A stretch of DNA of 64,000 nt from Hydra vulgaris (lineage: Eukaryota; Cnidaria; Hydrozoa; Anthoathecata; Hydridae): positions 41,181,001 to 41,245,000 of the forward strand of contig NC_088930.1 of assembly GCF_038396675.1 (NCBI RefSeq). The letters are read 5' to 3'. The translations under genes were made by a program, and so were the position numbers. Positions 1-28,589 of the stretch are shown one piece after another; the first letter of the stretch is position 1, and every line of letters starts with the position of its first letter. Below the pieces are notes generated by a model. The model made no database searches and was not told the origin of the DNA. It worked only from the letters and a program-made list of their open reading frames with translations.

Positions 1-638
1 TATAATGAAGTGCAGAATTATGTTAATGTTTGCATGTTAGTTGTAGGTTGGTAGTGAAAATAAAATTTTTAATTTTTTTCACGTTTGTTAGGTAGTATTA
101 CAAGTTTTAAGGAATGTTTCATAAATTTTTTTTTTGACTCATTCTTACATATATTTAGGCATCAATTTACATAAATTTAGGCATCAATATATTTGAACCA
201 TATTATTTGAACTTATAATATCATATTTGAACGATATTCCATTATATTTAAATCGTATTCTTGTTCATTAGGTTGTAAGAAAATATATATACATTTAAAC
301 ATCAATAAAATTACTGAGGAGAAAGTACAATAATTAGTAATGATAAATCATCTCTAATTTAAAAAAATAGTGAAGTTTTTGAACGAATTTATATCTATTA
401 CTTCCCTCCCAATTTCCAAGAGCTGAACGAATGTATATCTATTACTCCCCTCCCAACTCACGCTTACGCACAAACGCACAACAGCGACGTTTTTTGTTTT
501 CCAAGCTTTTGAGCTTTAAAAGCTAGACAGCCTATTGAAGAAACAAGCTAAATGGATAAATAGTAAGTTTCAAACTGTGTTACAGATTTTTTATTTTAAA
601 ATAAATGAAAAAGCAAAACATATGTTTATATTTTCCGT
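1..638. other. AT-rich intergenic sequence
   Basis: I see no coding region here. A short direct repeat lies at 381-411 and 425-456; both copies read GAACGAA followed by a TATATCTATTACT core and CCTCCCAA. Its function is unknown. Confidence 0.5.
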
Positions 639-644
639 TTTATT
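639..644 (-). promoter_or_regulatory. Candidate poly(A) signal of the ETS gene
   Basis: AATAAA on the minus strand, about 70 bases past the ETS stop codon. Another AATAAA lies near 589-604. Such hexamers are common by chance in DNA this AT-rich, so the assignment is tentative. Confidence 0.4.
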
Positions 645-713
645 ACAAAAAACAAACAAAACAACTTTAATATAAAAAAATTGAATAATAAATATAGAAT
701 AATAAATTTAAAG

Positions 714-1709
714 TCAGTTTAAAACCTCCTTAACAAATGGAAAAGCGATATTTGTACTGTTGTCAAAGTTATCTGAATTAAAAATGATATTAGAAGCATG
801 GATAATGGGATTACTGAACTCTGATAACATTCTGATATCAAACTTGTATGCGTATCGTTTGCCATGTATTTTAGACAAAATATTTTTTTCATAATAGTAT
901 CGTAATGCTCGTCCAAGTTTTTCATAGTTCATACTTGGTTTATTTTTACGTTGGCCCCATCTTCTTGCTACTTCTTCAGGATCATTTAATTGAAATTCTC
1001 CATTTTCTCCGGTCCACTGAATAATTTTTGAATTTAGTGGATTGCTTAGAAGTTCTAATAAAAAAATCCACAATTTAACTTGACCTGAATTTATTTGAAT
1101 ATTAGAAATGTTTGACTTATTTAAATAAAATGGATGATGTAAGAACTTCTTATATTTAACACTGGAAGGGTATGAACACTCTGATAAGCTTGTCGGATCA
1201 CCATACAAACAAAGTGCTGAAGCAGCGTAATCCGTTGTACTATATTGATAGGGATAACTTGTGTGTTCTGACATCAACGAGTAATTCAAATTTTGAAGCT
1301 GCAAGCAACTCATAGAATTATAGTACAGTCTGCACAAGTATGAAATGAGGATATCTCCTCCGTATGCTGATGAATAGTGAAGAAACTCCTCTCGTGTTAA
1401 TTTACATAAAGCTTTTCCATCAAACATATCGAAAGCGTTAACACTGATATCTTTTAAACTAAATTCTTCGATTGCCCAATGGACCCAATAACGAACTTGT
1501 TCTCTTGTCCAAAGCTGTGGTTCAATGGGCATAAATAGGCTGATTTGATTTTTAAATTCAAAAGTTTTTTTTTTCAGGTTTGAGTCGCATTGGACTAATG
1601 AGCTCGGAGTACTTATATCTTCAATCTTGCAGTTATCGATTTTGAACCCAATGTTAAGTTTATTTAAATCAAGTCTTGTAGAACCCGTCAAATCTTCGAT
1701 ACGTAACAT
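714..1709 (-). CDS. ETS-family transcription factor with Pointed (SAM) domain, ERG/FLI-like
   Basis: A 331-aa nuclear DNA-binding protein. Residues about 60-132 form a Pointed domain ([18 protein letters not shown], then [13 protein letters not shown]). Residues about 209-292 form the ETS winged helix, starting [11 protein letters not shown] and including [20 protein letters not shown]. The recognition helix contains [11 protein letters not shown] with the two invariant arginines (about R267 and R270); Gly replaces the usual Ser in the LSRALRYYY consensus. [10 protein letters not shown] and the PNT-linker-ETS order match ERG/FLI better than the PEA3, GABPA or ELK groups, judged from memory of those families. 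The start is the first Met after an in-frame TAA 24 bases upstream. The gene is one uninterrupted exon, unusual because animal ERG/FLI genes are normally split. Either the locus is intronless or a 5' UTR intron lies outside it. It looks functional: no stops or frameshifts. Confidence 0.92.
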   Translation of the reverse strand: MLRIEDLTGSTRLDLNKLNIGFKIDNCKIEDISTPSSLVQCDSNLKKKTFEFKNQISLFMPIEPQLWTREQVRYWVHWAIEEFSLKDISVNAFDMFDGKALCKLTREEFLHYSSAYGGDILISYLCRLYYNSMSCLQLQNLNYSLMSEHTSYPYQYSTTDYAASALCLYGDPTSLSECSYPSSVKYKKFLHHPFYLNKSNISNIQINSGQVKLWIFLLELLSNPLNSKIIQWTGENGEFQLNDPEEVARRWGQRKNKPSMNYEKLGRALRYYYEKNILSKIHGKRYAYKFDIRMLSEFSNPIIHASNIIFNSDNFDNSTNIAFPFVKEVLN

Positions 1710-2240
1710 TCTTTTTATTATTGCAGTTATTTAACACTCTACTTTTTAATGGACAATAAATTAGAACGTTTTTCAAATACAGTTAAAAATTGATATTAGA
1801 TTTGAAGTATTTTGCAAAATACATACATAACTTTTTACCCAAGAGAATACTAACAAAAAAAACTCGTTTGCAATTTGCTTTTTTAAAACTAATTTAAAAA
1901 TTACGTAAATAATCCTGTTTTTTTATTATTATTAAAAAAAAGAAACGATACAATGCTTAATTAAATCGGCGATACAAAGCTTGAATAAAAAGCGATTCAA
2001 TGCATAATTAAATCAGTAAACTACTTTAATTTACCTAATTTACGAGATAGTTACGCGTATGGTTTTTAGAATTTTCTTATTTTAAATAGGGGTGAAGGAA
2101 AAAGCAGCGGATGAAGAATTTATAAAATTAGAGCACTTTTAATTTTATGGATAAACAATAATCTTTAATTAATAAATAACTAAGAATTCATTTAAAATAT
2201 TTCTTATTTAAGATTTTTTATTAAACAAAGGGATTATCAA
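1710..2240. other. AT-rich flank upstream of the ETS gene
   Basis: This should contain the ETS promoter. I cannot single out a TATA box in such AT-rich sequence and see no other gene. Confidence 0.4.
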
Positions 2241-2338
2241 CCCAGTGGACGTCCTAAGACGTCCGACGGACGTCGAATGGATGTCCAGACGTCCATTGGA
2301 CATTTTTTAGACGTCTTAGGACGTCCAACTCTACTGGG
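2241..2338. mobile_element. Short palindromic MITE with CCCAGTGG/CTACTGGG ends
   Basis: A 98-bp element with CCCAGTGGACGTCC at one end and GGACGTCC...CTACTGGG at the other. Inside are several direct and inverted copies of GACGTC/GGACGTCC, so most of it can fold on itself. The CCAGTGG ends resemble those of the 3.5-kb element at 34,441-37,988. It has no coding capacity. The superfamily is not assigned. Confidence 0.65.
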
Positions 2339-2631
2339 AAGAACGCAAAAAAATTACCTTTGTTTTTATTTTTTTAGGGGGGAGGGGGTGCGGCACGGAA
2401 CCTCCTGTGTTAACCGTATTAGTTTTACCGACAATTTAATGACTATTCTAAAGTATTTATATTTTCAGCACTTAAATTATTTCAAGAAATGAATTTTTTT
2501 TCTGAAAAAGCACTAAAACGAGATAAATAAATCATACTACTCCTATTATAGAAATAACTGAAATAGACATCGAAAATCTGCATATGCTCTCGGCATTCCT
2601 GCTAATTCTAAGAAATGTTAGTATAGCGCCG

Positions 2632-2763
2632 GGTTATTTATTTTTAAAAGTTACGTTCTAAATTTATTTTAAATGTCTTTTAAACGTTTTCTAAACATTC
2701 TTCTTAAAGAACGTTTAAAAGACATTGAGAACGTAACTAAATGCTAAAAGCCCGTAGGGATAT
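2632..2763. mobile_element. Inverted-repeat MITE
   Basis: The outer ends TATAGCGCCGGG and CCCGTAGGGATATA are roughly inverted. The inner arms (TTACGTTCT with AATGTCTTTTAAACGTT, against AACGTTTAAAAGACATT with AGAACGTAA) pair well around a short loop near 2698-2708. The GCGGGC-type end is also seen at 25,906-25,919. Non-coding. Confidence 0.5.
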
Positions 2764-3094
2764 AAAAATTATTTTAGGACTATCTAGCTGGAAATTTAAT
2801 TTCCATTCTGGTTGTATAACTTTTTTCAGCTAGAACAAAAAGTTAAATATAAAACCAAAAAAGTAAAAAAAAACACTCTCTTCTCTGATAAAACCGCACA
2901 CTTAATTAATTACTTTTAGTTTTTTCGCGATTGACTAAGCGCCTATCTTTATCTAATTAACAGTGTTAATTCCGGTTAAACTATAAATAAATTATTATGT
3001 TATTTGCTAATACAGCAATTATTTACTCATTAAAAAATTAATTATTACGTTATTTTTCAATATAAGCATCACTTATATTGAAACAACTCACTCA

Positions 3095-3600
3095 CTTCAA
3101 AATGTCAACTAAAAAAAAAGTTCAATGAAGATGAAATACTAGCCACATTAACTGATATGAATTAAAACAATACGTCACACTCAAACATGGCGTTCCAGTC
3201 TTAACACTCAAAGGTTGCAAATATAACAACAACTAAGATTTCTATGGCTCAGAATGTGTAACTGGCTACCATAACGCAAAGATTAATCGCACATATTTGA
3301 AAATGGTAAGCCTGGCAAAGACTGGTTTTATGCCTATATGAAGAAATTGTCAAAAGAAATTGTCAAACAAGAAAAACGGAGAATTTATCATCTAACAGAA
3401 CTGCTCCTTGTGTGCCACAAATAATTGATTGTTATTTTTAATGTATTACCAAACAATATCAACAGAATGGTATAACTTCTGGGTCGCATATTTGGAACTG
3501 TGATGAAACAGGTTTTTCGGGTGATCAAGCCAAAGCAACCGTAGTGTACTGAAAAGGGAAAAGACGTACATTTATATCATCTTGCTCTGTTACTGCGTCA
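3095..3600 (+). pseudogene. pogo/Tigger-type DDE transposase relic (5' part)
   Basis: Translating across stops and frameshifts gives an N-terminal KFNEDEIL region, then GKPGKDWFYAYMKK and HIWNCDETGFSGDQA. GKPGKDW and IWNCDETGF are hallmarks of pogo/Tigger transposases (DDE_1); the Asp of CDETGF is the first catalytic acidic residue. Several stops break the frame. The copy ends abruptly near 3600, where LINE sequence begins, so the LINE probably inserted here. It is closely related to the relic at 8789-9067. Confidence 0.75.
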
Positions 3601-3614
3601 TTGTCTTTAACGGT

Positions 3615-3661
3615 CTTGTTGATAAAGAATATTTATACTATAAATATTCTTTATCAACAAG
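3615..3661. repeat. 23-bp perfect palindrome at the LINE 5' junction
   Basis: Arms 3615-3637 and 3639-3661 are perfect reverse complements with one unpaired base between them. The right arm is LINE coding sequence in frame with what follows; the left arm is an inverted copy placed exactly at the truncated 5' end. Confidence 0.85.
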
Positions 3662-6063
3662 GTATATTACTATTAATTGACAAGCCAACTCGTGTTACTC
3701 ATCAAACTAAAACACTCATAGACAATATCTTTATTAATAATTTTTCAAAATATAACACTCAAAGTGGGATCATAAAAACCGATGTAAGTGATCATTTTCC
3801 AATCTTTTTTACTTCTAATTCAATATGCAAAGAAAAATCTGATGGGATAATAAACAAAATAATATATATATAAAAAAAAGGGAAATAAATTAAAATAGTA
3901 TTCAAATTTTTCGCGGTCACTTATCGCTAATAAACTGGCAACAACTTATTAACTACAAAGACGCAAATAAAGCTTATTAACATTTTATCTGTGAGTTCAG
4001 TAATGCTTTTGAAAAAGCATTTCCAAAGCAAGAAAAAAGAGTCAAGCTCAAAAATTTACAAAGTCCATGGATTTCACAAGGCTTTATCAAATCTTCCACA
4101 AAAAAAAAAACTCTACGAAAAATATTAAAAAAAAAACAACCTACAAAAATGAAAAAAAATATAAAACGAACCTTTTTAAAAAAATTAAGAAACAAGCTAC
4201 AAAAAACTATTATTCAAATCTTTTACAAAATAATATTGGTAATAATAAAAAAACATTGGATGTTAAAAAAGAAGTAATAGGAAAGGAAAAGATTGATCCA
4301 GGTAATATCCTGCCAAACCATTTAAATATCGATAACAAAAACATTGTTATTAATGATCAAAAAAAGATTGCTGAAGGTTTTAACAATTATTTTACAAACA
4401 TCGGAAACACACTAGCTAATAAAATAACTCAAAGTAAAAAAATATTTAAATCATGTTTAAAAGAAGTGTGCTTTGTAATGGACGAGTTTGACTTATCTTC
4501 TGATGAGCTTCGAAACCCATTTAAAACAATACAATCAAAAACGAATCCGGGCCTTGATGATATCAGCTCTCATGTGGTTAAAGAAGTTTATGATGTTATT
4601 TAATATCCCCTATTGTATATCTTTAATCTCTCATTAAAAAGCGGAGTTTTTTCTGAACACCTAAAATTAGCACGCGTAGTTCCGATATATAAAAGCGGAG
4701 ATAACTCTACTTTATCAAACTATAGGCCTATCTCCATACTTTCATGCTTCTCGAAAGTATTAGTACGCATTATGTACAACGGACTTTTTTCATACCTCCA
4801 AAATCACAATATCCTTTTTAATAACCAATACGGATTTAAAAAAGACCATTCAACTGAACATGCAGTAATAAAGTTAGTTAACGAAATTTTGAATGGGTTT
4901 GACAAAAATCAATATCTGTCAAAGGCGTTCGATACAGTGGATCACAAGATCCTTCTATAAAAACTTAGTAATTATGGTATAAAAAATAAAAATCTAAAAT
5001 GGTTTAGATGCTATCTAAACAATCGTAAACAAGCTTTGTATTACAATAAAACTTACACTTCCCTTCAAACCATTACTTGTGGCGTTCCCCAGGGATCTAT
5101 TCTTGGTCCTTTGCATTTTCTTGTCTATATTAACGACATATTTTTGTCTTCTCGTATACTGAATTTTTATTCTTTTTGCAGATGACCCAAGCTTTCTACA
5201 CCCACTCAAATATTAAAACTATTTTTAACATAGTAAATCAGGAGCTTGAAGAGCTAAGCGATTGGTTGAAAGCTAACAAACTTTAAATGAATGTATGGTT
5301 TCTGATGGTTTTGTGAAAAGAATGTATTTGCTAAAAAAGCAAATACATTCTTTTCACAAAACCATCAGAGTCAGACACATTACCATTAAAACTTCCAGAT
5401 ATTTTAGTTGACAAAACAATATTAAAAAGAGCATTTTCTGTGAAGTTTCTAGGAGTCATTCTAGATGAACATATTAGCTGGAAAGAGCTTATCAAGTTGT
5501 TAGAAAATAAAATATCTAAAAGCATTGGGATTATGCATTAAACTAAGTATATTTTAAATAAAGTATGTCTTAAAAGTTTATACTTTGCATTTGTTCATAG
5601 CTACATTAGCTACTGTAATGTTGCCTGGGCAAATTCTTACCAATCAAAACTAGCCTTAGTCTATAAAAAACAAAAGCAAGCATGCCGCATATTCACAAAT
5701 GGATATGTTAGTGCTAAACAAATAATGAAAAAACTGAGGGTTCTTAATATTTATGAACAAAACATCTATAGCATCCTTCAGTTTATGTTCAAAGTAAAAA
5801 ATAATTTGGTCCCAAAAATATTCCATAATTACTTCCAACTTATTGATCATAAATACGAAACAAAACATTCTAAGCAGAACTACTATATTCTAAAAATGTC
5901 TTTGAGTCAATCCCAATTCTCAATATCTAGAAGAGGACCACAATTGTGGAACTCATTTCTCACAAATGAGATTAAAACGATAAGCTCTTTTCAACATTTT
6001 AAATGCAATGTTAAACAACAGTTACTTGATCTCAACATTACTGAAACAATTCCTTATTTTTAA
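3660..6063 (+). pseudogene. Broken LINE pol (endonuclease tail, RT, C-terminal region)
   Basis: The endonuclease tail at about 3660-3850 contains KPTRVTHQTKTLIDNI and TDVSDHFPIFF, which hold the catalytic Asp/His region of the APE fold. The RT begins near 4660 with VVPIYKSGD, then NYRPISIL, QYGFKKDHST, SKAFDTVDHKILL and GVPQGSILGPL. The FADD catalytic box is present at about 5171-5182 but in another frame. VKFLGVILDEHISWK and PQLWNSFL belong to the C-terminal part (to 6063). At least three frameshifts and a short deletion before SKAFD make it inactive. Confidence 0.85.
5302..5368. repeat. 31-bp perfect palindrome inside the LINE
   Basis: Arms 5302-5332 and 5338-5368 are exact reverse complements separated by AAAAA. 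The right arm continues as normal LINE coding sequence, so the left arm is an inverted duplication of it that disrupted the reading frame. Confidence 0.88.
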
Positions 6064-6382
6064 AAAAAACTTTCACACGTCTTGAAATTTTTTTTTTTTT
6101 TTTTTTGCATTTACACAATAGCTGAAAATGACTATGGTTATATTTATAAAAATGCATTTAATTGTATTTATATTTATAAAGATACATTTACTGGGCTATT
6201 TTACTTATACGAGTTCTTATATTTATATATATTTAAATATCTTATAATTTGTGTTTATCTTATATTTAATTGATATTTATTGTAAAACATAATTGAAATT
6301 AGCGGGGCAAGATGATAAGACCATCGTTTTCTGCTTGCTCCAATCAATTTGTTACGTTAACAGTTTTGTAAAAAAAAAAAAA

Positions 6383-6617
6383 ATTATATTGGCGATAAAG
6401 ATTATATATTTATATAATAATACAAAAAATATGTCACCAAACAAAAAATAAATAAAACAAAAAATTGATTAAAAAATTAAAAAGTAAGCATACACCAATG
6501 AAAGGCTTCAGAATGGAAAAAAAAAAACATTAATGTGTAAATGTAATTTTATATAAAGAATAATTACCATATAAAACATTGTATCATCATGAAATAATAT
6601 TAAATTATTACTAGAAA
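6383..6617. other. AT-rich spacer
   Basis: Nothing recognisable between the LINE tail and the next tandem repeat. Confidence 0.4.
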
Positions 6618-6724
6618 ACGAAGCGCTTTCTTAAAAAGAAAGTTGATTCACTTCAGGAATATCTCTTTAAGACAAAGCGCTTTCTGTTAAGAAAGTTGAT
6701 TCTTTTCAGAAATATCTCTATAAG
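6618..6724. repeat. Tandem duplication, unit about 54 bp
   Basis: Copy 1 at 6618-6671 and copy 2 at 6672-6724 share AAGCGCTTTCT, AAGAAAGTTGATTC and TTCAG-AATATCTCT with scattered differences. It sits next to the mitochondrial-like segment and may belong to the same insertion, but I cannot assign it. Confidence 0.65.
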
Positions 6725-6779
6725 CAAAGTTATTAAATAAGAAACAAATGAAAAAACTTATTAAAAGTATTAAAATTTT

Positions 6780-7600
6780 TATAAATAGAGGGTATTGAAT
6801 TTGAACCAATACCCTCTATATTTAATCGACCCTCTTTATTAAATAGTTACTTTAAATGTTTAGATTCTTTCAGAAATTTTAATAGTTTTTTGAATTAACG
6901 AAATGAAATTTTATTCCTTTCGTACAAAAAGTCTAAAGTAATTTTGTAATTGGAGATAGACCCTTTTTATTAAATAATTACTTAAGTGTTTAGATTCTTT
7001 CAGAAATTTTAATAGTTTTTTGAATTAACTAAATAAAATTTTATTCCTTTCGTACAAAAAGTCTAAAGTAATTTTGTAATTGGAGATAGAAACCTTTCTG
7101 TCTTACGACAAAATGAAGTCAAATCATGAAAGACTTTAGAGGTCAAACAGACCTTTCCCCTCAGTAACTAATGAATTATTAGGGTATCTTAATTTAACAT
7201 AGGTGACAAACTTTGTTTTTGATAAGGAATTTAAAACAAAATTATCCTGTTATCCCTAAGGTAGCTTTTATTAATTAATCGCTATCTATTATTTATTATG
7301 AAAACGGGTCATTATAGCCTATTATAGTTTTATTTATTTAAATAATAAATAAGTTTATTGTATTGCTTATTTTCGTAATTTTTAAAAAACTCAACTCAAC
7401 TTCGAAACTCTAATCTAATTTTAACATTTTTTTATTAATAAAACAAAAAAAGTTTCTAGAAATACTCTATCTCTTCGTCTTACAACTTTAACTAGCATCC
7501 TAACTATTAACTTTAATTTTTTTTTCTTTAGACAGTGAAATATTTGTGTAACCATTTATTCTCTCCATCAATTATGACAACTAATTCCAACCGGCACATC
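6780..7600 (-). pseudogene. Nuclear copy of mitochondrial LSU (16S) rRNA, 3' half (NUMT)
   Basis: Read on the minus strand, the segment carries conserved LSU rRNA landmarks in the right order: GTTACACAAATATTTCACTG with TCTAAAG (about 7525-7555), TAAGACGAAGAGA (about 7470), GCTACCTTAGGGATAACAG (about 7248-7266), CGTAAGACAGAAAGGTTTCT with ATCTC (about 7083-7108) and the sarcin-ricin region GTACGAAAGGAA (about 6918 and 7047). These are the peptidyl-transferase-ring segments of domain V and the loop of domain VI. The sarcin-ricin block is duplicated in tandem (see 6828-7088), and nuclear transposon relics flank both sides. A nuclear insertion is therefore far more likely than a functional rRNA gene. 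The outer limits are approximate. Confidence 0.8.
6828..7088 (-). repeat. 131-bp tandem duplication within the NUMT
   Basis: Copies 6828-6958 and 6959-7088 both contain the sarcin-ricin block and differ at about ten positions, including a 1-bp length change. The divergence shows that the duplication is not recent. Confidence 0.85.
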
Positions 7601-8788
7601 TAGTTTCTTTTTAGGAATTAAAAAATGTATAGACTCGTGTTTGTTGCAACCTAGGCGTAAACCAAAACACGTATGTATTACAGGCAGTTTTACTCAAGTT
7701 TAACACGTGATTTTTTGAGGTTTTAAAGTCAAGTTTATATGTCGCATGCTTTTATCAGTGGTTTCACATTCCTTACTTTTTTTATAACACAAAATAATTA
7801 TAATATGATACTACGTTTCCGTAAAGGTAAAACCATTGGTATTATAACTGATATGGGATCATCCATAAAGTACGTACGCTTGGAGGGGAAGTGGGGGTCT
7901 GTAAATAGCGTATATGAAATGGGAGGGTAGTGAGTCAAATAAAAAAAGTAAGGAGGCTCTAAACAAAAAAAAATTGTAAAATGTTGGGTAGGTAGGTTAA
8001 AAGCGCAGGTAGTTTTAGAAAGGTGGAGGGTACTCAAAAAAGCTTATTAATCTTTTTTTTATTAAAATTTTTATTAAACTTTATTTCAGACCATACGCAG
8101 TTTATTAAGATCCTCGCCCCGTTATTTAATTTTCAAAAAAAGTTTGAATGCAAAATCTTTTTTTCTATAAGAAAATAGGTAGTCTCTCTTTTCAAACCCT
8201 TATTCCATTGAGCATCCTTGACGTGCGAAACCCGGGATTTTTAGGGGATAGGCAAATTGGGAAATATAGGGAATGGCGCATCGCAGTGTACATAAATCAA
8301 CTAATTTATATAGCCATAAGTGCAGTGAGTGTGCATACATCGACTGAGGGTTTGGGTGGGCAGGTTGTATTAAATTGAAAGATTATTCTTTTTCATGTTT
8401 ACGGACTTAAAGGAGACCGTCGGAATAAAAATTTGATAAGAGAGCTTACCATGAAAATAGGTTGTCTCTTTGATGTGTGTTAAAAGAGAAGATTTAACTA
8501 ATTACCTAAGCACAATAATAACATAAGTATATCTATTATGAAATATGTGCAAATGTTTTATTTTATATTTTAAAATATCAATAAAGATTTTAAAAATGTG
8601 CAAGCTTAAGGATTTGATCCACAGCGATTTATTTCACAGAAGTGAAACGCAAAGAGCTAATTACTTCGGCGTATTGTTCGATAAATATTTTGACGCTACT
8701 TAATAAACAAAAGACTTTATTGCCAAAATGCAATTTTCAAGTAAAAGTAAAACGGTAAAACTTGATATAATTTTTAACATTACATAGT
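7601..8788. other. Unassigned AT-rich sequence with one dispersed-repeat fragment
   Basis: I recognise no gene. Around 8330-8375 the string CATACATCGACTGAGGGTTTGGG resembles parts of the minisatellite at 35,593-35,776 (antisense) and of 36,420-36,500. Short open frames here look non-coding. Confidence 0.4.
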
Positions 8789-9067
8789 TTAAAGTTTACA
8801 TAAATTAAACATTTGCATACACTTTCGTTTACATTTTCTTTTGAAAAAAGTTCTGCAAGTTTTTCTCGCCATGTTGACTTGATCACCCGAAAAACCTGTT
8901 TCATCACAGCTCCAAATACGCGATCCAGATTTTATACCAGACTGTTGATATTGTTTGGTAATGCATTCAAAGTAACGATCAATTATTTCTGGCATACAAG
9001 AAGCAGGTCTGTTAGATACTAAATTCTCCGCTTTTCTTGTTGCAATTTCTTTTGACAATTTCTTCAT
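8789..9067 (-). pseudogene. pogo/Tigger-type DDE transposase fragment
   Basis: A 92-codon frame carries KKLSKEIATRKAENL and RIWSCDETGFSGDQ, the segment around the first catalytic Asp of pogo/Tigger transposases. It matches the relic at 3095-3600 closely. The C-terminal end runs into unrelated basic sequence, and neither the DNA-binding domain nor the rest of the DDE domain is present. Confidence 0.75.
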
Positions 9068-10681
<1,614 letters not shown>

Positions 10682-10683
<2 letters not shown>

Positions 10684-11625
10684 TTTTAATAGAAGTTTAT
10701 TTGTTGTATGCAGTAAAAAGTTGCAACTACTATGTAGATATGTAGTGCCGACGACACGGATTTCGATGTGGCGGGAGGGGGAGGGGGGAGTTTGGAGGGT
10801 GAAGCACAGTTATCGATTTTCTAAAAAAGTCCTTTATATGTTAGATTTTCTTGTAAAAAAAAAAAAAAAGTTACTATAAGATAATAATAATCAAATTAAA
10901 CAATCAAATTAAAAGTAAAACATTAAACGTAATAACTCATGCAAATAAATAGTTTAAGAACAGCATTTAAATTATTTGGAACAGTTTTCAAAATAGCTTG
11001 AGTTGTATTCTTTTGAAACCTTAAAAAGTTTTTTGCACCAAACACATTTTGCACTTCAAACGCAAGAAAAAAGAATGTTTTACAATATCTATAAAAATTA
11101 TGTTGAGATCGAATTATAATCAAAATATTAAATTTTCACGTTACACTTTAAAACTTTAAATATGAGAAACAAAAGAAACAACCTGTCCTTGCTATTGTCT
11201 TATATATGGAGTGATGCGCCCAGGAATTTGATATTCAGGCGTGAAAGCTCAAAATCAAAATTAGGGTCAGAAATCTTTTTGTATTAATGACGGTTTAATA
11301 TTAATGTCGCTTTAATTATTTTAAAAGGTTTTAAAACATTAAGCGTGAAGGAGAAAAACCAGGGTGTCACTGATATTGTATTTCGCTATAATTACAATAT
11401 TAGTAACACCTAATAAAGTGAACGTAAATTTAATAAAACGTTGCTAAAAAAATATATCTAAAGAAAAATAAAAAAACTCATTAATATATAAACAAGCAAA
11501 ACTCAAATTACATACATTGATATAAAAGAAAATGCACGTAATTGCTAATCATAAAGGTGGACATGCAGTTTAACTACCAACTTAGTATATAAAGCCTCTT
11601 AATTCCACAATTTCCTGCAATTATT
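10682..11625. other. Spacer downstream of the polyproline/CRD gene
   Basis: No gene recognised. A G-rich patch and T/A-runs at 10,745-10,870 (AAAAAAGTCCTTTATAT) resemble the segment at 15,290-15,420 (AAAAAAAGTCCTCTATAT), so it is probably a dispersed repeat fragment. Confidence 0.4.
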
Positions 11626-28588
<16,963 letters not shown>

Positions 28589-28589
28589 T

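Larger units (their letters stand above)
3624..6382 (+). mobile_element. 5'-truncated non-LTR retrotransposon (LINE), Jockey/CR1-like group
   Basis: A single-polarity LINE with only the tail of its APE-type endonuclease, a basic linker, most of the reverse transcriptase and the C-terminal region. The 3' UTR has a possible hairpin (GGGGCAAG near 6303 with CTTGCTCC near 6334) and ends in an A-run at about 6370-6382. The body carries frameshifts, stops and a local inverted duplication at 5302-5368. It lies directly against a pogo/Tigger relic. The clade call rests on motif style only. Confidence 0.85.

Noticed and set aside
6780..7600. Functional mitochondrial rRNA on a mitochondrial contig
   Set aside because: The internal duplication and nuclear transposon relics on both sides argue for a NUMT.
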